DNA from: Sipunculus nudus | Taxonomy: Eukaryota; Annelida; Sipuncula; Golfingiida; Sipunculidae | NCBI GenBank assembly: GCA_026874595.1 | Contig: CM049307.1 | Location: 50,271,178 to 50,335,177, forward strand | Length of the DNA: 64,000 nt | Reading direction: 5' to 3' | Shown: in pieces, positions 55,001 to 62,944 of the stretch | How positions within the stretch are numbered: the stretch's first letter is position 1 | How the letters are laid out: every line of letters begins with the position of its first letter | The notes under the pieces: model-generated | Told to the model about the DNA's origin: nothing | The model's database searches: none | What the model saw: only the letters and a program-made list of their open reading frames with translations | Made by a program: the position numbers and the translations under genes

Positions 55001-55250
55001 ATTGGTGCCTGTGAGAGCCCAAGCCCTTCCGAATTACAGACCCATCCAAAAACCAACATGGCCGCCACAACACAGTTTTCTTCTGCGAAAATTTAACCAC
55101 AGCCCAATGTGACATGTAATATGGTCACAGGGCTGCCATTTTGAGGAACTGGCAATCGCGGGGCCCTAATTGAGGACTTTGAGGGGCCGAAACCTCTAGA
55201 CAATAATGTTCCAACGCTCAGCTTACATGTCTATTCTGTAATTAATCGCT

Positions 55251-55313
<63 letters not shown>

Positions 55314-58300
55314 CCCCCCCCCCATGATATATATCTAGTATGAATAAACTAGACGTACTGGTATGGTGAGTCAGGCTTAGACAAGTCGTCGTTAGGGTTG
55401 GCCATAAACCTCTTCTGTCTAGCCGTGACCTCAGCATTCACGCCGTTCATGGTGACGCTGACGTCAACCACAGGAAACCCCATCTGATACACCCACGGGT
55501 CCATCACGGTCTTAATGTTCAGTTTGTGTCCTACAACCTGTCAAAGTACATTTTTAAATAGATAATTAAATATTAATTGTGAGAGTGGAAATATTTCTAA
55601 AGAAACATCCTGTGGATGCATGCATAATTGATTGAAAAAGGAAGTAGACAATATAAAAACAAATGCTGTATCATTAATATTATGCTTTCTTGGTGTCAAA
55701 GTTTGTTTTGCATAGGGTTTGCCTGAAGTTAAAGATGTTTCATGCTTAAAATTCTTATTATAATACATGAGATTTCCATATTATGTATTTTTTGTTGGGT
55801 TGAACCGGATATTTTTCATCTCAGAAGTCCAATCCTTTAAAATGTGGAAATAACTCTTTTAACTAGAAAAAAAACATTAGTTATATCATATTTAGAATAT
55901 GATATATATAATTTGAATTTTATTTTTGTTTCTTAGAATAATGTTTATAAATTTATAAATTCAATCATGACATTACAATACATCAAGCCACCTATAATTG
56001 TTCGCTCAATGTTTCCACCAAATCCTGACTTTTCGAAATGTGTTTCGTGTATACTTATTGTTACAGATGTCTGTTTTATTGTGAGCTGTTGACATGTCTC
56101 TTTTATTGTGCGCTGTTGACATTCTGATTTGTGTTTGGCTCAAGCCCTGGGCGTTGCTATGCTACGGCGTTCCTTGTTCTAGATGGCCGGGTGCGGCCAA
56201 CGTGTAAACACAGCGGTCATGCTAGTCTTGGGCTTTCTCACCTGGCCGAGCCGGGCCTGCCCACGTGTAAACCCTAATATGTAGAAACACAACATTCGTT
56301 GTTCTAGATGTTTCCTGTAACGTGTGTATTATAAAGTTCTTTGGACTGTTCGGGAAATGGAAAGTTCTCGGCTTGGGGTGAAAAGTTATAAATATGAGGC
56401 TGTGTTTTAGACCCGAGACAGAGGAGAGAAAAATTCCAGCGGACACAGAAGAGTGCGTGTCAATTTGAAGACCTTTTCCGATAATTGCGGCAGTTATTCA
56501 CTTTTGAATTACAACGGATTGATTTTGTGAATGAACTGGACTGTTATTCTCTGAGAAGATTTATGTGAAATGTTCATCTTGATTGTACGTTATAAAGGAC
56601 TTGTTGTCGCTGTGGCAGTGGTGGTATCCTGGTACTGTACACTTTATTTATACACTTGTTACTGTTGTACTGTTGTTATACTGTATAATTGTATTGAAAT
56701 AATGTATTGTAAAGCTAGGGTTGTTTTAAGAATAAACTATAATAATTTGTTAACAAAACACTGACTTCTTTATTCATTCCCCTAGACATTTCACGCTGCC
56801 TAGTGTTGCAGGATCTGATTTTTTTTATCTCCATTACAGGGTTTGTGTTCGTCACGGCTACGTGATCTGTTGATATTGGGTTCCGTAACAATATGTATTA
56901 CATAACTTAATCTTATGTAAAAGGTCTAACTTGTGTACCCCCGCCGTGGGGTCACTCAACATACACACACAGAGATCCATAAACATTATAGTTTTCTTGA
57001 TCCTCAAGACATACAAGTACTGATGATACCGACACTAACCTCGTTGAAGTCCGCCCACATCTGCTGGGTCGTCGCCGTTGAGTATTCGCGTTTCCTTAGA
57101 TAATGCTGAAAGAAAGAACGGCCACAGACAGTTTATTAATCAGAAACAAATCTCGAGGACAGGGTTTATTTTAAAGAATATTTATAATATTTTTTATATG
57201 AATAGTATCACTGAATTATGAATGAAAAGATCACAAATCATATATAATTATTTCAGCGAGCTCATACTCAGACTCATATCCCTACTAATATGTGTGAGTT
57301 ATCGTTATAATTCATTAATTGTAGAAGTAGTTTTCAGTCCGTGACTAAAACAAAAATCTGCAAATTATCCATTTCAAATGCCTGTTGAAATATACCCTAT
57401 CCAAGGACTACAAAAGTTACAATGTTAGAGAAGCATTCAAGTAGTAGTAATGTACACGACGGAGTGACGGATATAAGATAGGCAGAAAAATCGTTCTGTT
57501 GTTCGTCGTGACGGTTTGTCTCATATACATAGGCTTTGGAGCTGGGGGTTGCGGGGGGGGATTGGCAAAAGGGGGTGCAGTCTTTGCAGTCTCTGCAGTT
57601 TGTTGACAGGTTAAAGGGAGGCTTTTCCTATGAAACTTTGTTTCTAAAATTGTCATATCAGGTGCAAAAATCCAGTGTCTCTTGTAATTTAGATCAGTAC
57701 AGTACTGTGCGATTCGTAGATGCAATGGATTGAAATATAATGTAGGTAAAATTGTAGGAAATACATACATCATGCTAAATATCTAATTTGGTCACTTTAA
57801 GACGAGTCTGCTTTGGAATATAACAATTTTAGAGTATAGGACAAAGTGTAATTATATCCTTTAATTCTGGCCAGTATTCCATAAACTGTTCATATTCATA
57901 TGGATTTGATACTTACATCTTAAATTTCATATAGGCCTAAGTGTGAAAATGGTATATCCATTGTCTCTCAGTATATTTGTTTCATGCTTCATATGACATG
58001 CAGTTTTTAGCACTGAATTTTAGATTAAAAATTCGAATCTGCTTCATTTTCTTCTGCATCCAAGGCATATTATTATGCTAATATACCGTCCATGAATTAA
58101 AGCGGGATTTCTCGATTTCACATATTAAACACTGAATGGTCACTGGATGATATTTAGTTGAGTTAACGCCATAATTGACAACTACCACAATTCTAAACAT
58201 ATTCGTTTGCTTTCGTGTCTGGGTAAATCAAATCAATGTGAAATTGTAATGTCTTGCGATTACAAACTTAATTTACTCGTGTATATGTTCTCGTCTTCAC

Positions 58301-59028
58301 GGCGCATATGGAGATATTAAGAAACCACGAATTAAGAATAGACAGTATTAAGAAATTGGGGTATTTAATTGAAAAATAACTAAAACCAGAGGTTCACATA
58401 GCAATGAAACGTTCCCAGTGCTTTAAATACTGCTTGCTGGTGATTATGTTTGCAGGGTTTTTTTCATTACATTGGTTTCTGTACTATCATCTGCTCTTCA
58501 TTTTCATAGTAAGAACCGATCTTACCCGAACGCATTCCCGGAAGTCATCGGGACCAAGGAAAGCTCGCATCATCAAAAGGATGGATGACCCCTGAAACAA
58601 AATACCATATATTGTTATTTGAAAAGTATATCCTGACGTCAGAACAGCTTTAGGTAATATTCAGACTCTATTTACCATTCTCTGTGATCAGTACAACACC
58701 AAAACAATGCATGTGCAACTAGATGTATGCAATCGCCAAGCGAACACTAGAAGCCCTATAAATCCCCCCCCCCCCAACAACACTTTTTAGCAAGTGGATG
58801 GGATGGTAAATGTAATCAGCCCCCTGTTATTCAGAGAAAAATATTGGTATATAGGAAATGAAAGATATTAATAATTAGAATTACAGGACTTTGGTTCCAT
58901 TTCTATGTTTACTATGAAATTTTAGATATTTTTACCTGGTTTAGAATTAACATATACCTGAAACATTCAGCCTTATTCTTTTTTTAAACCTTACACTTAA
59001 TTGTAATATATTTGGAATGTGTTACACA

Positions 59029-59070
<42 letters not shown>

Positions 59071-62000
59071 TAGTTGATAACTTTCCCACTCCGAGGCATC
59101 CCTAAAACCATTGGAGACTCAAAAAAAAAACCTTTTTTATATAAACCATTTTTATCCTCCTATAGCCTTCTTACCTTACTGTAGGTTATACCATCAAAAA
59201 CAGAATTGATAGAATCCGGATGGTTCACTTCTATTACAAGGGGACGTGATGTGTTGAGGGCATCCGTTCCCATGATGCTGTTCACTGTTCCACCGGGATA
59301 TTCCAACTGAAGGGTTAACAGGATTTCCATTATACCAGGAAGCAAAAACACACAATCAAACATTCGTTTTATTCTTCAGCTCCAGCAACCACACAACCCT
59401 AAGCGTTCTGTTTTACAACAAATTTCCTTGTTTTTAGCTAACCATGTGATAACGTAATACATATTATGATTAAAAACGCATTCATATACATTGTGGTTTT
59501 GATACTATTATATGACTATTATATAAACATGTTGTACAACAATGACAGAATAAGACATATATACAGAAGTTTTCAAATGACAAGAGCAGAACGTGTAGCA
59601 GAAAGACCAATATACTTATAATTTGTTTCCGTCACCACACAGAAATAATAAAATTAGAATAATCGCTTCCCGAGAGAGAGAGTTCCATTGATAAAAACGG
59701 ATAAGTAGCAGTAGTTTGTCCTACAATATATAGATGGCGCCACCACTGCTACCTTTAACAAGCACATTTGCTAAGTTTCAGGAACAAACATCTTTCAGAA
59801 TATATAAAAATGTAACAATGAAAAAAAATCAAAATTTATGCAATCACATTGTATCGTAAAATATTCATTATGCAAACAGTCAATTTATATTTCGTATTTC
59901 ATCTGCAATCATCAGGCATAGTGATATTGTTGATAATTTTGTTTTCCTCATCACAAGGATCCGAGGTAATGTATTTTCCGCGTCGGTTGGTTACTTGGGT
60001 GGTTTGTATGTTAGCAGCCCAAACCCAAATGATCTTATTTTGATACATTATATTGATCCAGATTAGTGTTGATTGATTGTTTATTTGGTGTTAACTTAGC
60101 CCTCAACGAAATTTCGTTAAAACCGTTTATAACTTTTTGCATAATGTTTTTGAAGGACAAACCAGCTAACGTGACCAACGGACAAAGATACTACCTCGCC
60201 ACCAGACGCAAATATAACAATGATTATCTTTTATCAGTATACGTGTAGTCTATTAGTAGATGGAACAGGTTACATAGAATCACCCACAGAAACCGACGAA
60301 ATGAAGACCATGTGTTAGCTGTAGAAGAGAAGAAGGCTGTAGGTAAGCAGGAGATGACGTCATCAGGCGGTGGCGTCTGGTATATAGGCTCTTGTATAAT
60401 CGGCGTAATCCAGCAGTTAGTTACGTTACAGGGTCAAAAGGGGGTAATATGAGGGTAAATGTTACTTGTAACGTTGGAAGTTCACGTAAATATTGTTGTA
60501 AAGTCCGAAGAGGGATAACATGCAGGGAAAAGATTATGGGAGAAATAACTTTAGCTCGTAATAAATTATGAGAAATGTTTATGGAAACGGGGGTGCGTGC
60601 TGGCTCAATAACATCCTCAGTAATTTTTGTTCTGCCTCCTTTTTGTTACATTATACAGCAGAATAAAAGTTCTTTGATATAAATCTAAAAAGATGATAAA
60701 TGTATAGATAAAGCTAGGAAGGAAAAGACATATTCACCGGAGGGTAAAATATTTTAAAGCAGATATGTTATTACATATCTTGCATGATAAAATAAAGTCA
60801 GTCATTGCAATTAATTTTGAAACATCAATTGATTATTTAATTCAAGGAAATATATTTTTCAACTTCCAAAAAGATCTCATGAGTATATGAATTTTTCCTG
60901 TCCGGAAAATCATACTCTACAAAGTATTTACTTGGCACATTTATATAGTTTTCTGAAATTATAATTGTTGATGATAAAAGGTTCAGGGGTAAAGCAGTAT
61001 TGAGACAAATAAGACTCAAAATATCAAGGAGAATAAGATGTTAATTTTTTTGCATTAAAATGATGAGTTAATGATCGTCGTTGCTGGCCATGGAGTTGGA
61101 GGAGGGTTGGGGGGGGGGGGGGGGGGGGGAGGTTAATGAGAAGGGAATCTATCTATGGCAGTTAGCAGGGTACGAGACCAGGGTAAGGGGTCAAGGTCAC
61201 CACTTACCATATCCCACGTGGGTTCTGAGTAGTTCACGGAAAATCTCGAATATAAACTCGCGTATCCTTCATTAAGCCAGATGTCGTCCCACCAGTGACA
61301 CGTCACAATATTGCCAAAGTACTAGACAGAGAGAACCAGAGACAGAAGATAGACAGACAGCAGTGACAAGAGACAGAGCAACAGTGCTTGTGTGCTACCA
61401 TGACACCTAGCGGCAGTCAGAGAGACCAAACCTGCAAATATGTCGGGATCACTGTAAGCGTCGTCAAAATTTTATCTGATTTTTGTATATAGGTTAATAT
61501 TGACTTTCCAACAAACACCCTGTGAATAATAAGGTGACAGTATTGGTTGGAAGTGTAATATGCACACCTTCATATAGTTCAAGGTAACTATAGTCCGTTT
61601 CATCCCCTTATGTCCACCTGTTTTTTTGCTATGAAAATATTTAATAGTTACATTTCAAAGGAAAAAAATTGTAGTGTAGAGTAGAGGATTAAAGGACCTA
61701 ATTTTCAACAAGGTAAATAAATACCTACCTTACACCTTATTTAAGGAACAGAATTATTTGAAAATATGAGAAATAAGTCTACATTTTACATGTCAGACCC
61801 ACTTATGGCGGTCAAGGTCATTGGTCACATGCAAAAACAGCCTCAACTGACAGCTTCTGATTGGATGATGTCATGTAAATACTCTAAAAAATATAACCAG
61901 CTAAAACAAAAATGGCTACTTATTGAGAGACATAACGTATCTGCCAGATCACAGTGAAGTGACTAAAATGTTGTGAAACATAAATTGGCGATTTATTGTA

Positions 62001-62944
62001 AAATTCTTAATTGCCATATTAGGTTGTCACTTCCATATGTTGTTTTCTTGGAAATTATTGAAAAATATAAACTTTTAAGTAAACCATCTACAAAAAAACA
62101 TGTGGATGGCAGTTGGTGAAATGGACTATAGTTTTGATTAATTTCCGTTATGACATTTCATCAATTGATCATTTGAGACTAAAATTAATATTTGTGATAA
62201 ATTTTCATGTTGCATATGATTATATTTTATATATCAAGTCGTTATGATACACCAAATAATCTACGATCACTTCCCATGAGCTTCTAAATCTTGATGACGC
62301 TTCCACTGATATTCCTTTCCATACAAAGAGCTTCTACTGTACACAGGTGCTTAAATCCCTATAGTTGTATCTGACTCTACCGGGTAATGATAATGATCAG
62401 TTCGGTTATTGATTTGATGCAAATGGGGTAAAATATTGGACCGTATCCTTGGCAAGCATGATGATTTTATATTAAGACACGCGGCCAACCATATCTGCGC
62501 AGCGGAACGCAGTGGCATAAGGTTCCGTGTATGATCAGCCATAACATGAGACGTCCTCGATTTTCGGTAAAGCTAAACCTTCGCTTGCTGAACAAGAATA
62601 TAATTTCTTGTATTATCGTCCAACGCAGATGTCGCCTTTCCAGGCTTTTCTATTTATTACATATTGATTTTGTTATTATTAATTATTATTAATTTTCCCC
62701 TTTTGCCTCTATTTGTAACAAAACTCATTTATTTTCACTGTACTTAATTAAGTCAGATCCGTTTATTGGGAATAAAAAGCACCTATGGACAGTATTGATA
62801 TAATTTATATAAAATAGAACAAATTTATACCATGTCCCAGTCGGGTTCAGATACATTAACCGACAACTCCTCATAAAAGCTGGCGTAGCCCTCGTTCAGC
62901 CATATATCGTCCCACCATTCACATGTTACCAGGTTCCCAAAAAA
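35932..62944 (-). CDS. M1 aminopeptidase N-like zinc metallopeptidase, C-terminal 564 residues (5' part outside window)
   Basis: Spliced CDS on the minus strand: 62831-62944 or 61208-61321, then 59175-59306, 58526-58591, 57040-57105, 55359-55537, 54423-54499, 53618-53748, 52386-52589, 51188-51261, 40540-40641, 38641-38820, 37834-37974, 36470-36551 and 35932-36078. With one of the two first exons it totals 1695 nt: 564 codons plus TAG. M1 enzymes remove N-terminal residues from peptides; aminopeptidase N types are usually type II membrane ectoenzymes. Visible landmarks in order: the FGN(L/I)VT segment that normally follows HEXXH, the WWDDIWLNEG zinc-ligand motif, the TYSKGSS catalytic-tyrosine motif, the MGFPVVDV start of the beta domain, the FRVNYD motif, and the C-terminal helical domain ending NDWLDANVR. 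HEXXH, GAMEN and the membrane anchor are not in the window and should lie to the right. Family assignment is secure. The exact paralogue (APN, glutamyl- or ERAP-like) cannot be decided without the N-terminal half. Confidence 0.95.
36470..36551 (-). CDS. M1 peptidase exon 13
   Basis: 82 nt: it completes Arg (AG|G), then FTTSNRSFGRMVPNMVARFK and NKFRLEQ. The acceptor is tttacag and the donor CAG|GTAAAT; it ends phase 0. It corresponds to the F.....L..LI..VT..F.T...L..V segment. NRS is a potential N-glycosylation site. Confidence 0.94.
36599..36672. repeat. (TA)n microsatellite in aminopeptidase intron
   Basis: The longest pure TA run in the window, in the intron between exons 12 and 13, about 50 nt from the exon 13 acceptor. 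Confidence 0.97.
37834..37974 (-). CDS. M1 peptidase exon 12
   Basis: 141 nt: it completes Arg (AG|A), then YLDRATDTRYVREQDFFTVV to HYDQLLA and AG of the next Arg. The acceptor is ttcacag and the donor AG|GTAAAT. The sequence VREQDFFTVVSYVSATDVG followed by AWDWVREHYD is a textbook match to the IR.QD....I..V...P.G...AW.F...NW segment of M1 domain IV. Confidence 0.96.
38641..38820 (-). CDS. M1 peptidase exon 11
   Basis: 180 nt: it completes Thr (AC|C), then ENAVSPNLRALVYRIGMEAT to TAWLLQ and AG of an Arg codon. The acceptor is ttctag and the donor AG|GTACGT. It contains WDIMWERYLAESSALQR, equivalent to W.F.W.....A....E. At the two positions where vertebrate APN has the second domain-IV cysteine pair, this protein appears to have Arg (VYR) and Ser (LAS), so that disulfide seems absent. 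Confidence 0.95.
40540..40641 (-). CDS. M1 peptidase exon 10: conserved disulfide segment
   Basis: 102 nt. It completes Lys (AA|A), then LLRSTVISVACGNGNSACLQ, NVTELFIKWLEDD and AC of a Thr codon. The acceptor is cttcag and the donor AC|GTAAGT. The two cysteines in ACGNGNSAC match the first conserved domain-IV disulfide of aminopeptidase N. NVT is a glycosylation sequon. Confidence 0.95.
40902..41971 (+). repeat. 1.07-kb dispersed element, copy 1 (Helitron-like 3' end)
   Basis: Shares long collinear similarity with 47786-48852 in the same orientation. Shared blocks include gtgggtcctgtgacc, tcaatccaaactggagt, tcaatataa.ttggcagt and ggcgccac. The similarity ends at the same point in both copies: a near-perfect hairpin (tcagttgac ttt cagtcagctga) followed by gctaaaa. 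A hairpin followed closely by CTRR is the mark of a Helitron 3' end. The 5' TC end and any Rep/helicase coding are not seen, so the class is only suggested. Confidence 0.6.
42600..42840 (+). repeat. Dispersed repeat family B, copy 1
   Basis: Similar over about 240 bp to 58790-59030, same orientation. Shared motifs: tcagcccc/tcatcccccctgctattcag, tggaaatgaaatatatta, aattagaattata, ttcttaattgtaatat. Both follow a poly-C run. Class unknown. Confidence 0.7.
43040..45300 (-). repeat. 330-bp tandem array in the large intron
   Basis: Units anchored by gtagaatgctatatg-like motifs near 43131, 43462, 43792 and 44120, with a fifth broken at 44451: a period near 330 bp. Each holds tcaaaaggattc, agcaggcgaatttgagg, cagacacactgacaaagtg and agcgccccctagcggccata. 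Two more distant units (about 44800-45290) share caatagggcacctagaaat and aaattgtggcc. On the minus strand it matches the 18.4-19.7 kb array. Confidence 0.88.
45870..46175. repeat. Three tandem units of about 115 bp
   Basis: Units near 45873, 45984 and 46104 share tagattctattt, gagctagttg, gggttat and acagcgtccttggctgccat. They sit directly after the 330-bp array. Copies are diverged and non-coding. Confidence 0.75.
47080..47465. repeat. Dispersed repeat family C, copy 1
   Basis: Similar along about 350 bp to 54010-54365. Shared motifs: aacatgtaac, tgaaaggtca, tttgcgggcccc, gcaccaaggg-type and ataggccc/gggcccctttaa. The 115-codon minus-strand ORF here is not conserved in copy 2, so it is probably chance. 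Confidence 0.7.
47786..48852 (+). repeat. 1.07-kb dispersed element, copy 2, interrupted by a SINE
   Basis: Second copy of the 40902-41971 element, about 6.9 kb away in the same intron and orientation. It ends with the same hairpin plus gctaaaa and then diverges. A SINE head (about 47934-48046) interrupts it where copy 1 is continuous, so the element is older than the SINE. It carries a G-rich interruption near 48612. Confidence 0.6.
47934..48046 (-). mobile_element. tRNA-derived SINE, head-only copy
   Basis: On the minus strand it carries a tRNA-like head (tggctcaggagtagagca ... gagatcgtgagtttgcatct ... agccgaggcgg) closely matching the head of the SINE at 20935, ending in an A-rich tail (T-rich on the plus strand). 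It is flanked by caaaagg at 47927-47933 and 48047-48053, a likely 7-bp target duplication. The B box has one change (gtttgcatc for gttcgaatc). It interrupts the 1.07-kb element. Confidence 0.7.
49345..49600. repeat. Dispersed repeat family D, copy 2
   Basis: Counterpart of 27893-28190. It lies within the large intron and is interrupted by a run of about 10 G (49482). Confidence 0.65.
51188..51261 (-). CDS. M1 peptidase exon 9
   Basis: 74 nt, KYLRDMSAPIMDRLGVNDNG followed by THLE and two bases (AA) of a Lys codon. The acceptor is ttcacag and the donor GTAAGA. It fits the YLR.....Y..LG helix of domain IV. It is separated from the next exon by the largest intron in the window, about 9.9 kb and rich in repeats (51187 down to 40642). 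Confidence 0.93.
52386..52589 (-). CDS. M1 peptidase exon 8: start of C-terminal helical domain
   Basis: 68 codons from VFSVSDRAHLVRDAFALAGA to HYEKCR, phase 0-0, acceptor cttcag and donor AGA|GTAAGT. The motif DRAHLVRDAFALA matches the R.Q...DAF.LA helix that opens domain IV in M1 enzymes. Later residues (TRYLKDETHYVAW) fit the Y...E..Y.PW pattern. NLT is a potential N-glycosylation site. Confidence 0.95.
53280..53402. repeat. Imperfect trinucleotide (CTA/CCA/CAA)n region
   Basis: Mixed tac, acc and aac triplets. Open frames through it (poly-V on the minus strand) are artefacts. Confidence 0.85.
53618..53748 (-). CDS. M1 peptidase exon 7: FRVNYD motif
   Basis: 131 nt. It completes a Ser codon, then runs LDFTINNPGSWIKFN to LLNSHT; donor ACA|GTATGA, acceptor tttaag. 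It contains YFRVNYD, the counterpart of the family GYYRVNYD. The Gly that normally precedes this motif is replaced by Cys (RQHCYFRVNYD). It ends phase 0. Confidence 0.94.
54010..54365. repeat. Dispersed repeat family C, copy 2
   Basis: Counterpart of 47080-47465, in the intron between exons 6 and 7. It ends just before exon 6. Confidence 0.7.
54423..54499 (-). CDS. M1 peptidase exon 6
   Basis: 77 nt: it completes the split Gln codon, encodes YKWYVPLTYTTENGAEGLIW and MNRTD, and ends one base into the next codon (A|GC). The acceptor is tttaag and the strong donor is GTAAGTG. It matches the W.VPLT-type strand of beta domain III. NRTD contains an N-glycosylation sequon (NRT), consistent with an extracellular domain. 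Confidence 0.93.
54715..55165 (+). repeat. GGGCCCCGC-bounded dispersed repeat with internal duplication
   Basis: Begins ggccccgcttgaaaagcggt, with a gtccgtccgtccgttcgtc stretch. It then has two similar units: gatttactggatcttcctca and aatttgcttgatctttctca, each followed by cagggatgattg(g/t)t and aatatggccgcc/aacatggccgcc. It ends near cgcggggccctaatt. Probably an unclassified transposon-like repeat lying in the exon 5-6 intron. Confidence 0.55.
55257..55323. repeat. (CT)n(C)n tract
   Basis: CT run followed by about 14 C, in the intron 3' to exon 5 (36 nt from its donor). Confidence 0.97.
55359..55537 (-). CDS. M1 peptidase exon 5: end of catalytic domain and start of beta domain
   Basis: 179 nt starting VVGHKLNIKTVMDPW and ending DSPYQ, where the last codon is split (CA|G). 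The acceptor is tgacag and the donor CA|GTACGT. It contains the hallmark YQMGFPVVDV, equivalent to the W..QMGFPV motif that joins the thermolysin-like domain to the beta-sandwich domain III. A (CT)n-(C)n tract lies just inside the downstream intron. Confidence 0.95.
56059..56890 (+). mobile_element. Candidate solo LTR in aminopeptidase intron
   Basis: An 832-bp block starts TGTTAC and ends GTAACA, the short inverted ends typical of LTRs. Inside, in the right order on the plus strand, are a TATA box (TATAAATA, 56387-56394), a transcribed-like region and a polyadenylation signal (AATAAA, 56731-56736). The first 60 bp contain a short internal duplication (tgttttattgtg / tcttttattgtg). No gag-pol coding follows, so if real it is a solo LTR. 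A clear 4-6 bp target duplication is not visible (cttat against atatg), which lowers confidence. It lies in the intron between exons 4 and 5. Confidence 0.5.
57040..57105 (-). CDS. M1 peptidase exon 4
   Basis: 22 codons, HYLRKREYSTATTQQMWADF followed by NE; phase 0-0, acceptor ctttcag and donor GAG|GTTAGT. It corresponds to the M1 segment in which a YL.K..Y.NA...DLW-type helix closes the catalytic domain. The intron to the next exon contains a candidate solo LTR. Confidence 0.93.
58526..58591 (-). CDS. M1 peptidase exon 3
   Basis: 22 codons from GSSILLMM to FRECVR, phase 0-0, acceptor tttcag and donor CGG|GTAAGA. It continues the YSKGxS.LxM helix of the catalytic domain. The family usually has IRM here and this protein has LLM. 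The short exon matches the small-exon organisation common in invertebrate M1 genes. Confidence 0.93.
58790..59030 (+). repeat. Dispersed repeat family B, copy 2
   Basis: Counterpart of 42600-42840 located in the intron between exons 2 and 3. Similarity begins just after a poly-C tract (58766-58776) and ends before a (TA)n tract. Confidence 0.7.
59033..59067. repeat. (TA)n microsatellite in aminopeptidase intron
   Basis: TA run following dispersed repeat B, copy 2. Confidence 0.96.
59175..59306 (-). CDS. M1 peptidase exon 2: linker and catalytic tyrosine
   Basis: 44 codons starting LEYPGG after acceptor cttcag and ending ITYSK before donor AAG|GTAAGA; phase 0 at both ends. The conserved run IMGTDALNTSRPL matches the M1 segment in which a DAL.SSHP-type motif leads toward the active site. 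The Tyr of ITYSK corresponds to the tyrosine that stabilises the transition state in M1 enzymes. It follows exon 1a or 1b directly, and both end on a complete Met codon. Confidence 0.95.
59307..62830 (-). other. Introns around the duplicated zinc-ligand exon
   Basis: The spacer between the two exon copies (61322-62830) and the intron after exon 1b (59307-61207) are AT-rich and contain no further copy of the WLNEG exon and no other M1 segment. A polypurine-type stretch next to exon 1b (61324-61385, GA/GACA-rich) gives that exon a strong polypyrimidine tract on the minus strand. A run of 21 G lies at 61109-61129, about 80 nt past its donor. An unrecognised ORF at 60066-60248 looks fortuitous. 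Confidence 0.6.
61208..61321 (-). CDS. M1 peptidase exon 1b: third zinc ligand, downstream alternative copy
   Basis: Encodes 38 residues beginning YFGNIVTCHWW and ending SEPTWDM. It is the same length and phase (0-0) as the exon at 62831-62944. The acceptor is gtctag after a pyrimidine-rich stretch and the donor ATG|GTAAGTGG is strong. The 13-residue core WWDDIWLNEGYAS is identical in both copies, including the zinc-ligand Glu. Differences cluster at exon positions 1, 5, 9, 23, 25-27, 31 and 35, and 17 of the 29 shared residues use different codons. No stop or frameshift is present. Inclusion of either copy, both or neither keeps the frame, but skipping both would remove a metal ligand. Confidence 0.93.
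62831..62944 (-). CDS. M1 peptidase exon 1a: third zinc ligand, upstream alternative copy
   Basis: Encodes 38 residues beginning FFGNLVTCEWW and ending SEPDWDM, with WLNEG (residues 16-19 of the exon) carrying the glutamate that is the third zinc ligand in M1 enzymes. The acceptor is ttcag before TTTTTTGGG and the donor ATG|GTATAA is weak. Both ends are phase 0. In M1 proteins this segment directly follows HELAHQW; here the usual Trp is Phe. A second version of the same exon lies 1.5 kb downstream, with the same length and phase, so this is half of a duplicated pair. It is the most upstream exon of the gene in the window. Confidence 0.93.

Noticed and set aside
61208-62944. Two separate tandem aminopeptidase genes, or a haplotype duplication, instead of an exon duplication
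   Set aside because: No other M1 exon lies between or duplicated around the two copies, their flanking introns are unrelated, and the copies differ at 17 synonymous sites. One downstream exon chain serves both.
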